Part shown: positions 35,541-46,090 of the stretch, piece by piece | How positions within the stretch are numbered: position 1 is the first letter of the stretch | How the letters are laid out: each line of letters begins with the position of its first letter | Assembly (NCBI GenBank): GCA_009733775.1 | Contig: WOGZ01000255.1 | Span: forward strand, 1 to 48,352 | Source of the DNA: Alectoria sarmentosa | Taxonomy: Eukaryota > Ascomycota > Lecanoromycetes > Lecanorales > Parmeliaceae | Direction: 5' to 3' | Length of the DNA: 48,352 nt | Program-made: the position numbers and the translations under genes | The notes under the pieces: model-generated | The model's database searches: none | Seen by the model: the letters and a program-made list of their open reading frames with translations, nothing else | What the model was told of the DNA's origin: nothing

Positions 35541-37349
35541 TCAATCTAGTAATCTTACAAATTTCTGGAGCCAGCTTCCCTTCACAGGCTTGCCAACGTC
35601 GGTCTGCTTTTTTTCCTCGGTAACTTCGGTAATTGATGTTAGAGCCAGGGATTGTGGCTTTGAAACATGTGATCGCTTTTCAGCGTTTGGCCGTGCTGTT
35701 CCAATCATGGTCTGCGCGACCAAACGTCGCTGAACCTTTCCCGTAGCAGTCTTCGGTATTCTCTCGGTATGAAATATCTACGAACCAACTGTCAGCTACT
35801 TAAGTAGGCACCTTGCGGCTCGAAGTGACTTCATCGCAAGTGAACATACCTTTTTGGGGACTTTGAATTTGGCTGCCCTTTCTCCAAACCAAGCCAAGAG
35901 TTCCACAGTTGGTAATTGAGTGCCTTCCCGCAGAACGATCGCTACAGCGACATCCTGCCCGTACAAATCATCGTCGATGGCAAAGCTAACGGCCTCTTGG
36001 ATCTTTGGATGTTGGAGCATAACGTTGTCGATCTCGATGGGGCTGATCTTCTCGCCTCCTTTGTTAATCAGTTCTTTGATTCGACCGGTCAGGAAAAGGT
36101 AACCGTCTTTGTCCCGGTAGCCCTGATCGCCAGTGCAAAGGAACCCAGTAGGCGTGAAGGGCGATGCCACAACTTTAGGGTCGCCCAGATAGCCAGCTGT
36201 CACATTTTCACCTTTGACGCAAACTTCTCCTATCTCACCGGGAGGCAGCGAGTTGCCCGTTTCGTCCTTGATCTCTAGGACGATACCCTGCGGAACTCCA
36301 ACAGAACCAGGTTTGCGAATTCCCGGCGGGAGAAGGTTGGAGGTCATTTGATGAGAGGCTTCTGTCATTGCGTAGGCTTCTATGACTGACGTGTTGAACA
36401 GGGTTTCGAGCCGCTGATGTATGGTAGGAGAGAGCGGTGAAGAGCAAGATCTAACGAAACGGATAGATGGCATTGCGGATGGAAGCTTGTTCATGAGTAG
36501 GATTTGGTGGATTGTTGGGACCGCGGTAAACCAATTTGCCTTGAAATTCACAAAATCTTGCCAAAATTCGGATGCGGAAAAGCGGGCGGGAACAATGACC
36601 GACCCACGGCTCATTAGCGGAGCGAGAAAGCCAGCCAGCAGTCCATGAACATGGAATAATGGCATCACTAGAAGTGTTCGGTCTGAAGATGCTAGATTAT
36701 ACGTGTCTTGGATATTGAGCATAGAACGGCACAGATTCCCATGGGTCAATGGCACCTAATACGGAATCAGCTAAATAAGGGAGAGCAACAGCACACACTA
36801 GAAACCTACTGCCTTTGGTCGACCTGTGGTTCCGCTCGTGTGCAGAACCAAAGCAATATCTTGCACCTCGGGAGAGTTCAATTTTGCCTGCCCTCGACTT
36901 GCGAGACCTCTAAGCTCCTTGATGGGTAGAGTGACTTCGCACCAATCCCACGATATCTCCACTACAGCGGTGTTGCACGCCCTTGCCGCCCTAATGGCCT
37001 CGCCATCCTCCGCAATCGCGCCTTTCGGCACCAAGATGACGGCAGCGTTTAAATCGTTCAAGTAGAATTCGAATTCGTCTTGCTTATAGGCAGGATTAAG
37101 AGGTGCACAGATTGCGCGTTGGAGTGATGTGGCAAGGAAAGCGACAATACATTCGAGGCCATTCGGAAGAGCGCTTGCGACAGCGTCCTTGTGGGAGATC
37201 CCAACAGCAGCTAATTTCTTCTGCAAGCTGAAGACATGTCGTCGCAGCTCTCTATGTGAAAGAACGATGGGTGTGGGATCTCGTGGTATGATTATTGCGG
37301 TAGAATCGATTTCTTGCGCCAGGCAGCTTGAAAGGGTGGAGTATCCCAT
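35541..37349 (-). CDS. acyl-CoA ligase of the oxalate-CoA ligase (Pcs60) type
   Basis: Three exons, 37349-36810, 36755-35850 and 35777-35541, give 560 aa, slightly longer than the usual 520-550. It is an ANL adenylating enzyme: the P-loop TSGTTGRPKA spans the first intron, followed by PLFHVHG, AYAMTEASHQMT, CTGDQGYRDKDGY, GRIKELINKGGEKISP and the C-terminal PKTATGK with Lys496. The enzyme makes an acyl-AMP and then an acyl-CoA. Overall resemblance is to fungal and plant oxalyl-CoA synthetases. The final 60 residues form a Lys/Thr-rich tail ending RLLD, so the peroxisomal SKL-type end of yeast Pcs60 is absent. It shares a 478-base divergent promoter with the thiamine-dependent decarboxylase, which would use its product. 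A different carboxylic acid substrate is possible. Confidence 0.85.
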
Positions 37350-37827
37350 CGTAGTACACAGTTGAAAAACACAAATACGGTTGCAAAAAGGATGAGGCTT
37401 GTCGCAAGATTAAAAATTAAGTGATTGAGCTGTTGAGTACTTGTCCTGAAACATGACGATGGGAGACATTACCCATATTGGAATCCTGGGCAAGGTCTGG
37501 ACGCTTCGGGTACCGAAAAAAAGGCCATGCTGACACTTTCAGCCTGCCTTGTCTTCCAACGATTTTCTCCCGTCAATACAAGTCTGTCTATCATGGGCTG
37601 TGCCTCGCGGGGAAACCGTGCATGCAGGGGAAGACGTAACCCAAATATAGCGGCTGTCAGACGTACGGCCCGACCGTGAAATAATGGCTCCGCCAAAATC
37701 TGGCAGTCGGTATCCGCCAGCTGTCTCCAACCAAGTCAAGAATTCATATCAAACTGAGCTGTCGGCTTTTCTATTGTATTATTAACATTTCAAAATTTCT
37801 GTTAGCCGACACCTCACTCACCCCAGT
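37350..37827. promoter_or_regulatory. divergent promoter of CoA ligase and decarboxylase
   Basis: 478 bases between two start codons facing away from each other. It contains one AflR-like site at 37506. No gene is present. Confidence 0.7.
37506..37516 (-). promoter_or_regulatory. AflR-like site TCGGTACCCGA (minus strand)
   Basis: The plus strand reads TCGGGTACCGA inside a near-perfect 13-base palindrome (TTCGGGTACCGAA). On the minus strand it fits TCGSWNNSCGR fully. It lies 157 bases from the CoA ligase start and 312 from the decarboxylase start. Confidence 0.65.
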
Positions 37828-39701
37828 ATGCATCCTTCTACAACCTCCACCAGGAGTGGTGCTGCGCTCATTGCCAAGACATTGCAACAATTAGGCGTCA
37901 AGGTCATATTTGGACTTGTGGGAATCCCGGTTGTTCAGATTGCAGAGGAGGCAATTGCACTGGGTATCCGGTTCATCGCATTTCGCAACGAGCAAGCCGC
38001 CAGCTATGCAGCCACTGCGTATGGATACCTCACGGGCAAGCCAGGCGTCTGTCTCGTTGTTGGTGGTCCAGGCGTCCTTCATGCCATGGCGGGGATTGGG
38101 AACTCATCGGCAAATGCGTTCCCTATGCTCCTTCTGGCGGGCTCCTGCGAGACGCATTTGGTCACTCGAGGGGCTTTCCAAGAGCTCGACGCAATTTCGC
38201 TACTCACTCCACACACAAAAACGTCAGTCAGAGCGTCATCGGATTCGATAGCATATTGTTTGGCGCATGCATATCGAACGTCTTATTATGGACGCGCTGG
38301 AACAGGATTTGTGGATCTACCAGCAGATGTGATCCAAGGAGGGAGCAAACAGCAATCGATGTGCATCATCCCGGCCCCCCCTCGAGGTGGGGCTGACCCA
38401 GAGCAGGTTTCACGGACTGCAGAGCTCTTTAAAGGAGCTAGAGCACCGCTCATTGTCATGGGAAAAGGCGCAGCCTACGCACGAGCAGAAACTACCATTC
38501 GAGCGCTTGTCGACCAGACCAGCATCCCTTTTCTACCTACCCCTATGGGCAAGGGAGTCCTTCCTGATTCCCACCCGCTGAATGCTTCTTCCGCGCGGAG
38601 TGCAGCTCTCAAGGACGCGGACGTTGTCCTGCTTCTTGGCGCACGGCTGAACTGGATCCTGCACTTTGGAGACGGTTCAAAATGGAACGCCAATGCCAAA
38701 TTCATTCAAGTTGATTCTTCGGCCGAAGAGATTGGCCATAACAACAGCTTACATGCGGAATTGGGTCTCATAGGAGATACAAAAGTAGTCACTACTCAAC
38801 TCACCGCCGCTCTTCACGGCTGGAGATATGACCTGAGTTTACCGTACATGAAAAGCACCATCGCACAGAGCAGAGAGAAGAATGAAACCAGAGCAGCAAA
38901 AGCTTCGAAACGGCATTCCGAACCAATGAACTATCACCGCGCCTTCGATGTCATCAAGCACACTCTTAATGTACTCTCGCCACCCGACCAAGGCAACATC
39001 GTCTATGTCTCCGAAGGCGCCAATACGATGGACATTTCCCGTAGCGTCTTCGCGGTCGAGCGTCCCCGACTTCGGCTCGACGCCGGCACCTATGCCACCA
39101 TGGGTGTCGGGCTCGGCTACGCCGTCGCCGCGCATTGCGCCTACAACCTGCCGCATGCGGAGGGACACTGTGAAGCCTCGACGACGACGATCCCGAGGAA
39201 GAAAATCGTCTGTCTCGAAGGCGACTCGGCGTTTGGCTTCTCCATGGCCGAGGTTGAAACTATGGCCCGCTACCGCATGGATGTGCTCATCTTCGTGCTC
39301 AATAACGGCGGCATCTACCATGGCGATTGCGCGGAGGCGGACGAGTGGTTGAGGCTGCAGGCTAAGACGAATGGTGCTGACGGCAAGGGGGGGCTGAGGA
39401 GTACTAGTCTGGGCTGGCAGGTCGGGTATGAGAAGATGGCGGAGATGTGTGGCGGGAAGGGTTTCTTGGTCAGGACGCCGGAGGAACTGGAGAGCGCGAC
39501 GGAAGAGGGGTTCAAGGCTGATGTGCCGGTCGTGGTGAATATCGTGATTGAGTCGGGGCATGAGTCGAATCTGGTGAGTTGTTTTCTGTGCGCAGATTCT
39601 CTTGGGTAAAGGCTTTTTAATCCTCTGGTACATGTGCTGACTGCTTCTAGGAGTTCGCGTGGCAGAAAAGTAGTCAGAAAGGGGAACCGAGTGGAAGTTG
39701 A
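37828..39701 (+). CDS. thiamine-diphosphate enzyme: oxalyl-CoA decarboxylase / 2-hydroxyacyl-CoA lyase
   Basis: Two exons, 37828-39573 and 39651-39701, give 598 aa; the short second exon adds EFAWQKSSQKGEPSGS. The N-terminal pyrimidine-binding domain has the catalytic Glu55 in FRNEQAASYAA and the GGPGVLHAMAG word. The central domain reads APLIVMGKGAAYA. The C-terminal cofactor domain has GDSAFGFSMAE through VLNNGGIYHG at about residues 464-500, the GDG-to-NN thiamine and magnesium signature with Ser in the third place. Oxalyl-CoA decarboxylase releases CO2 from oxalyl-CoA to leave formyl-CoA; the close relative 2-hydroxyacyl-CoA lyase splits 2-hydroxyacyl-CoA into formyl-CoA and an aldehyde. 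The divergent CoA ligase favours the oxalate reading. There is no peroxisomal C-terminal signal. Confidence 0.87.
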
Positions 39702-40354
39702 GGAGTCACGGAAATGCGAATGTACGGGAAATCAAAGGCCAATTGTAGGTCAATTGTTGCGTTTCATGGCACTAGCACAATACATGGGTTTTTCGCGAGA
39801 GTCGGTCCTCCACCAGAGCAATATTTCAAACCTTGCAATCCCGAGCTTTAGGAAATAGTGCTCTGTCGCTCCGCCCAAACTGCGACGCTCTCGCCGTAGG
39901 ACGTTAATCGTGTGGCAAACATTTGATAAGTAAAAGGAGACTACGTCTTCAAAACCCGAGTATTTCTCCTCCTGATAATCCAAGCGACATGTGTGTTCAG
40001 CCTAAACGCTATTGAGAGATGCGGCTCTTGTTCGCAGGAGAAATGATTGTCCAAGGCAGCCTACTTTGGCAGCTTTATGCGAATCGACATCTGCTTGAAC
40101 ACTCAATAGGGTCATCGGTCGCCGACAGGAGTGGGACTTCTAGGATACAAGGGTGTCTGGAGCCTTGCAACAGACACTTTCAAACATGTAGAGTGGGGAG
40201 TACTGTTTCTTTGTGCTTTCACTCAAGAGCTGGTACGTGCTTGGATGTGACATGAGATCAAACAGCAAGAGCAAGAATGCAAAGTCTATTTAATCTAATT
40301 TGAGACCAGCACAGGAATGCTAAACTCCCCACATCCAGAGTATGTCCTGATGAC
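39702..40354. other. convergent 3' spacer, no gene seen
   Basis: About 650 bases lie between the decarboxylase (plus) and nitroreductase (minus) stops. The short open frames carry no domain signature. It probably holds both terminators. Confidence 0.6.
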
Positions 40355-41130
40355 CTATTTCCCGCTAGCGGTACTACCGAAAACCTTCACCCTCGGCTCG
40401 ATGTCGGCGAATTGCTTCTCAACTCCTCCACGGGGCGGGCCATTGGGCGTGCCGAAGACAAGCTGAGCGCTTAGGACCCAGTGTGAGGGTAGACCCCACT
40501 CTGCGTTGATGCGTTCGGTGAGACCCTTTTGATAGTGTTGCAGACTGCAGCCGAGACCTTCAGCGCAAAAAGCGGTCCAAGCTACGATGCAATCAATGAG
40601 CAACCCTAAGAACGGATGTGTCTGGTGGACTCGCTTACCGGTGTATTGGGCTATGCCGTTGGATTGTTGGCCCCATTCCGGGAAACCTTTGATCAAGTTC
40701 CCCAGCATGGGTGGCATGCTGTTGACGGCCTCGGGGTCATCGTAAAAGAGTACCTGCCACGAAAGTTACATCAAAATGGCTCGACAGGAGATACTTGTAG
40801 TATTCATCAGTGGCTCACCGTGCCATAGGCCTGCTTGAAGGCCTTCAGTTTGGGGCTGAATCTCGTGTTGAAGAGCTCCGGAGGCGCGGTCTTGCTGGTG
40901 TGTTCGTAGGCAATGTCCCATAGCTTGTCGTGGTCTTGATGCAGCAGAACGACGGCGCGGGTTGATTGCACGTGGAATGGGGATGGAGTGTGGAGGAGGG
41001 AGTGCTTGACGATCTCGACAATGCGCGCGTCGGGAATGGGGGATTCTTTCTTCAGGTCGACGGTTGATCGGCGAAGGACTGTTGCTTCGAGGAAGGAGAT
41101 TTGGGAAGCCTTGCCGACTGGGTTGGCCAT
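40355..41130 (-). CDS. Hbn1/Frm2-type nitroreductase family protein
   Basis: Three exons, 41130-40819, 40753-40639 and 40581-40355, give 217 aa, typical for the fungal Hbn1/Frm2 group. I chose the ATG at 41130 (MANPVGKASQ) because the family homology begins there; the frame upstream is Ser/Pro-rich leader. Recognisable words are LEATVLRRSTVDL near the N-terminus (FMN-phosphate contact in the family), LLHTPSPFHVQSTRAVVLL, and GLGCSLQHY near the middle. The protein should bind FMN and reduce quinone- or nitro-type substrates with NAD(P)H. In the cluster it could adjust the oxidation state of the aromatic product or protect against it. It is divergent from the Ayg1-like hydrolase gene across about 1 kb. 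Confidence 0.87.
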
Positions 41131-41455
41131 GTTGGATGGAATTACTGCTCTGTTGGAGGATGAGCCTGGGTCTTGGTCTCGAGTAGGTGGTTCGGGATGA
41201 TGGTGGTTGACTAAGAAGATGATGATGAGGTCCGTCGGTGTGGATTGTAAGATGCGGAATGGGGATGAACTGTGGTAGGGGGAGTCATTAGATGAGAAAT
41301 GAGAGAATTTCACGGAAGGCGAAGAAGGTGCTGACATGCAGACAGGCAGAGACGTGAATGGCAAGTGCTCGGACTAAGCGGACGGACGTCTAAAATCCGG
41401 AGCTAATGCGGCGCAGCTTCAGACAAACATACCTAGTGCTTACAGGAGCGTCTAT

Positions 41456-41466
41456 TCGGTCTACGA
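41456..41466 (+). promoter_or_regulatory. AflR-like site TCGGTCTACGA, copy 1
   Basis: It fits TCGN5CGA and the cluster motif TCGGTNNMCGA, and deviates at one position (A for S) from the strict AflR consensus. It is identical over 13 bases to copy 2. It lies 326 bases upstream of the nitroreductase start. Confidence 0.6.
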
Positions 41467-41718
41467 AAACCGGGTGCAATTGCGAAGCGAAAAGTCGGTT
41501 GTGAGGTAAGGGTAATGATACCTCATGCTAGTTTAAGACCCCACATTGATTATCGAGCGGGCATTCCTCGCTCTTACCAGTCTTGCCTTGTTGATTGGAG
41601 TATACCTCTCAATCACTTTCACCGTGTAATATCAATGCGGACCTCACCTCCGGATCTACGAGATGTTTATCTAATCTTATGCTAGCTGTAACAAGGCAGG
41701 TTCAATACTGGGGAAGTT

Positions 41719-41729
41719 TCGGTCTACGA
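41719..41729 (+). promoter_or_regulatory. AflR-like site TCGGTCTACGA, copy 2
   Basis: Same 13-base word as copy 1, 263 bases further right and 453 bases upstream of the hydrolase start. The flanks of the two copies differ, so it does not look like a long recent duplication. Confidence 0.6.
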
Positions 41730-42181
41730 AATTGTGAACCTACTGGCTATATCGTATTCCGTGCCATTTCGAGACCGTTCAGAACATTATTAGATGTAGT
41801 GCGACTCCGATAGCACCCGTGACTCGTTGGACAGGTTCAACGGTACAGAGGTTTCCTTTAGATACCTCGCATTCTCAATCGTCGGCTTCCGGCGCAAACG
41901 TCGTTTGATTGGTTAATGGTGGCCCCGTGAATCACTCTACCATTTTCTACATCCTGTTAGATCTTTCTCAAGTTCAAATAGTAATTTCGAAAGATATCGG
42001 AGGGTTCTACTATCTAGATCTACTTGCTACTGGCCATTCAATTTGCGCCGTGGAGCAACTTTCGACAAGCAAAGCTCAAGTGGTTCTAGCTATTTCATCT
42101 CAACTTACGCTCTAGAACATAATAATTTCAATCTTCTCGCTATCTCAGCACCTGGTCTTGGACAGAACAACAAACACTACC

Positions 42182-43894
42182 ATGCCTCCTCCCTACCACA
42201 TCGGTCTGCCTACGGCAAAACATGGCGAGCACCACAAGTCCATTACTGCTCTCTGGGAGCTCAAATGGAAAAAGCGAGTAAGCTCCTCCCCATTCTTGCG
42301 TTGGTTAAGACCTTACTATGCTAAATACGGACATAGGCATCGTTGGGTATCTACCCTTTCATGGAGGGCAAATTGGAAGACCTCGAAGAAGTCTTCGCTT
42401 ACTTCAACGAGGTATAAACGCTGGACCAATTCAAATCTTTCCATCTTTTTTTCTCTAAACTTGATGGCTGATCTGTAAACAGAACAATCTCAACCCCCCG
42501 TACGACTTTGAACGATATGCAAAGCCATTCTTTCCAGTTGCCGAAAGACTCGAAGGCCTGGCAGCTCAGGCTGAAGAGCAGGGGGACACCTCCAAAGCCT
42601 CGGAGTTCTACTTGCGAGCTGCATGTGTCTACCGAACAGCTAGGCAGCCATCCCCGTCATGTGACATTCAAAGGCTGGCTTGGCAGAGGCAAAGAATCGC
42701 ATTTTATAAAGGCGCCAAGTCAGTACATCATCCCCAGGATAGTCATCCATATCCTAGGAAATTACTCATACCACATCGTACGCAGATATCTGGACCCTCC
42801 GTTGACCGAGCATCTGATCGCCCATACTCATGCAAAACCTTTGACCCCCGAAATGTACAAGGTGATTCCTGTTACTGTCCGAATCCCCTCCAATGCCGCT
42901 CCTGGAACGAAGTTTCCTACAATCCTAACCATATACGGCCTGGATGGGCATCGTTTGGAGCACACTATGCCTTCCAGCCACCATATTGCCAACGGCTGGG
43001 CCTCTATCGCTGTTGAGATCCCAGGTACTGGCGACTGTCCTGCAGACCCTAATGATCCCACCAGTCCTGAACGCCTTTGGAGCAGCGTTCTAGACTGGAT
43101 GCACGAGCAGTCGTGGATTGATCAAGATCGTGTCGCCGCCTGGGGTGTCAGCTGCGGCGCTTACTACGCAATGAGGATCGCGCACACACATAAAGATCAT
43201 TTTGCAGGCGTGGTCGCGCAGGGTGGCGGATGCCATCATATGTTCGACCCTGAATGGTTGGAGATCACACGATTTATGGAGTATCCATTTGAGTGAGTGA
43301 TTTTGGATCGCAAGATTGGGAGCAACTGACACTACCAATAGTCTCTCCCAAGTTCTGGCGACTAAGTTCGGCTATCCTGACATTGAGGCTATGAAGGTGG
43401 ATTCAAGGAGGAGATTCTCATTGCTGGAAAATGGCATCCTTGACCTGCCTTCAACCAGACTGCTTTGTATCAACGTATGTCACCTCATTTGAAAGAAACG
43501 ATCTCAAGGAGTTTACCCCGCATTGACACCCTATCTGTAACAACAGGGAATGCTCGACGAGTTGTCCCCAATCGAAGACTGCATCCTAACGACTCAACAC
43601 GGAAGTATCAAGGATGTGCGGTATGTCTAAACCCCTCGCGGCACATCTTTGATTTCTGGATATCATCGAAAGACGGAGATGATACGGGGGTAGAGACGTA
43701 GAGCCTGGTGCTGACCCAGCCCTCTTCAAAACAGATTCTATCCCGACCTTAAGCACATGGGCGAACCTCTCGCGAGGAAAGATATTCTAGGATGGGTGGA
43801 TAAGCTGTTCAAGTCGGTTCCAGCCAGCAGCTTTAATGCTTCGGAGAAGGCAGAAGCCAAGACAACGCCGCTATTGAATGGATATGGTCACTGA
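42182..43894 (+). CDS. Ayg1/FrsA-type alpha/beta hydrolase (polyketide chain-shortening candidate)
   Basis: Seven exons: 42182-42277, 42337-42411, 42483-42718, 42786-43292, 43342-43474, 43547-43620 and 43735-43894, giving 426 aa. All junctions are GT-AG and in frame. The N-terminal helical part has WELKWK, a YPFMEGKLED word and LRAACVYRTAR. The hydrolase core has the nucleophile Ser258 in WGVSCGAYY (G-x-S-x-G), Asp353 in GMLDELSP and His381 in KHMGEP, a complete triad in the right order. AVEIPGTGDCPADP and a HTHKDH word are strongly reminiscent of Ayg1, which trims a heptaketide naphthopyrone to 1,3,6,8-tetrahydroxynaphthalene during melanin formation. Acting on the product of the local NR-PKS is the natural inference. 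A plain esterase role is the alternative. Confidence 0.88.
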
Positions 43895-44509
43895 GCGCAG
43901 ATGCGGCGAGCGGACCGGCATGAGGTCGAAAAAGCGGTAAGTTGTATCTACACGAGACTGCGTTTGGTCCACCGATATTGGCGCTAGTATAGATTATGTC
44001 ATCTTCCTAAAAGGCTTTACCGCCTTTAAATTTCCCGCGTGAAATTGGCTACACTGTCTATGAATATGCTGTATCTTCCTGAAGTATAGCCAGCCTAACG
44101 TACGACTTGAGAATTTTTCGCCCGTCTGTGTCTTCCCAGCTGTGTCGCCCTCAGCATGACTTCTCTGATATCGGAACCCCGAGAGGGGAAATATTTTTGG
44201 ATAAGATCGGTCCTCACGTGAAGGCTTTCACCTGAGGGCGAGACTATAACTGGTTCTCCTGAAATGGCTGACAACAGTAGTGCCTGATGTAAGTATCTCC
44301 GGGGCAATGTTTACGATTGGGAAAATGACATGATGTAATTTCTTTCATTTATCCAAAATCCTAACAAATCAAAATTGAGGCGACCCGCACTGCAAGAACT
44401 AAGGGTCAGATTCTTGAAACACTAACATACATCAGCAAACCATAGATCATGTTCACTGATGATCCTCGGACGTAGCCTCAGACTGCCATGTCCTCCACTC
44501 GCTATCCGA
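43895..44509. other. convergent 3' spacer, no gene seen
   Basis: About 615 bases between the hydrolase (plus) and beta-lactamase-like (minus) stops. Nothing recognisable is encoded. Confidence 0.6.
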
Positions 44510-46090
44510 CTAGTTCGTGGCACGCAACTGCGAGTACAGAGCGGTCTCAAGATCAATCAGACACTTGGTGAACATTGGATCTCCGGGAGGAGAAAGCTGT
44601 GTGGTCAAGAGGCCGCCGATCCCAGAGGAAGGGTCGATCCACTGTGGCCTGTTAGCGAGGCAACAGTCCACAACGTTCATCGAGGTGACGACCGCCACTG
44701 TTTTTAGAGCGAGAGAAAGACAAGAACAAGGCACTCACAGCGTGCAGCCCAGACGAGCCAGCCCAATTCATCGAATCCTTAGACCGCCGACCGGGGAAAT
44801 CATCCAAATTAATCGAGGCGCTGAGCCCAAAAGTCCCATCGTACCCCTCCGGCCAGGTCTGCCGTAAATGGTGCTTCGCCCGTCCATCGATCACCTTCCC
44901 AAAAGCAGCATTTGTCTCCTCGTTCAGCTGTGTCTTCAACATCTCGGCAACGCTCTCCCGCTTGACAATGTTCCCCCCACCCGCGAGCACTTCTTTCAAT
45001 ACCTTGAGTAGCTCACTGGGCGTGCTATATAGGCCCATGCCGCCGATACAGTCCTGGGCCGGAAGCGCAAGCAGGTGACGTCCTCCACCCTCAATGAGTG
45101 CGCCGGTTGTGGGCTCCCGGGTTGCGTGGGACATCCTCTGGGACAGATAGCCGGGGACTTCTTGGGGTCGGAATGTGGTGGAGTGCATGGAGAGCGGAGA
45201 GAATATGTGCTTCTGCATGAAGTCTTCGAGGGTGAGGCCGCTTACTATTTCGACCTGCGGTTTAAGGGGTGCGTTAGTCGTGATGGTGAGAGGAGATGGT
45301 GCTTAGGGGTCGCTGTACCGCGCGTCCTGCCCAGTCCATTCCTGGACCGTATGCCCAGCCTTGGCCTGGCTCGTGGATCAAGGGATGTTTGTAGCCTTCC
45401 TGGGAGCTGTCAATTTTGCTTTTGTTTTCGGAGATCTTGAGACACTTACATAGCTTCCACAGTGCGAGTGCGCTGTTCTTCCGAGGCCGCGCGACCACTC
45501 CATCAAACCCGGATCGAATACATCATATGTGAAGCCACTAGTGTGGTTCAAAAGCTGACTGATCGGTGTTAGAAAGTAGATTGTGATCTATGAAAGATAG
45601 AAATACCGCAATGAAATTGGCGCCGCAACATCCTTCAAAATCGGCTTTCTCGGCTCGCTGTCCGACTCTTCAAAGCCCGCTAGAAGCTTGATGTCTTTCA
45701 ATTCAGGAACAATCTCGCGCACATTATCATCGAGACCAATCAGCCCTTGGTCAACGGCGATCATGCAAGCTACTGTGGTGACGAGCTTCGTGAGAGATGC
45801 GGTCCAGATCGGAGTGTCCGTCGTGAGAGGCTCGCTCTGGGGTTCTAATGTTCGGCTTCCATAAGCTTTGGAGTATAAGGTGTCACCTATCGTGGGCGAA
45901 TAGTATTAGCATCAGACGGATGGTTAATAGATCAAACAGAGTCTGTTCGGCAAGGTAGTAGTAGAGGTACATTCTAACCCTTGTTGTTGAACACGGAGAA
46001 TGAGACGCCCTGCAAGGGGTTTCGCAGCTCCGATGTGTTTTTCTCCAATATCTGATCCAGCTCTTGCAGATCAAGCTTCTTTTCAGACAT
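44510..46090 (-). CDS. beta-lactamase-like serine esterase or acyltransferase
   Basis: Six exons: 46090-45979, 45886-45607, 45558-45450, 45399-45319, 45254-44739 and 44641-44510, giving 409 aa, the usual size of the class C beta-lactamase-like group that contains LovD. The nucleophile motif S-x-x-K is SLTK (Ser68, Lys71) in WTASLTKL. QLLNHTSGF and the Tyr motif GWAYGPGMDWAG (Tyr184) follow. The end reads WIDPSSGIGGLLTTQLSPPG, the standard family C-terminus. I used the acceptor that leads directly into WIDP. No signal peptide is present, so it should act inside the cell. Relatives in polyketide clusters transfer acyl groups or hydrolyse esters or lactones. It could acylate or release the cluster product; the substrate cannot be read. 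Confidence 0.88.

Larger units (their letters stand above)
41131..42181. promoter_or_regulatory. divergent promoter of nitroreductase and hydrolase
   Basis: 1051 bases between two outward-facing genes. It contains two identical copies of TTCGGTCTACGAA, at 41455-41467 and 41718-41730. No gene is seen. Confidence 0.7.

Noticed and set aside
37506..37516. Near-palindrome TTCGGGTACCGAA as a restriction-site or cloning relic
   Set aside because: Its place in a divergent promoter and its fit to the regulon motif explain it better; no vector-like sequence surrounds it.
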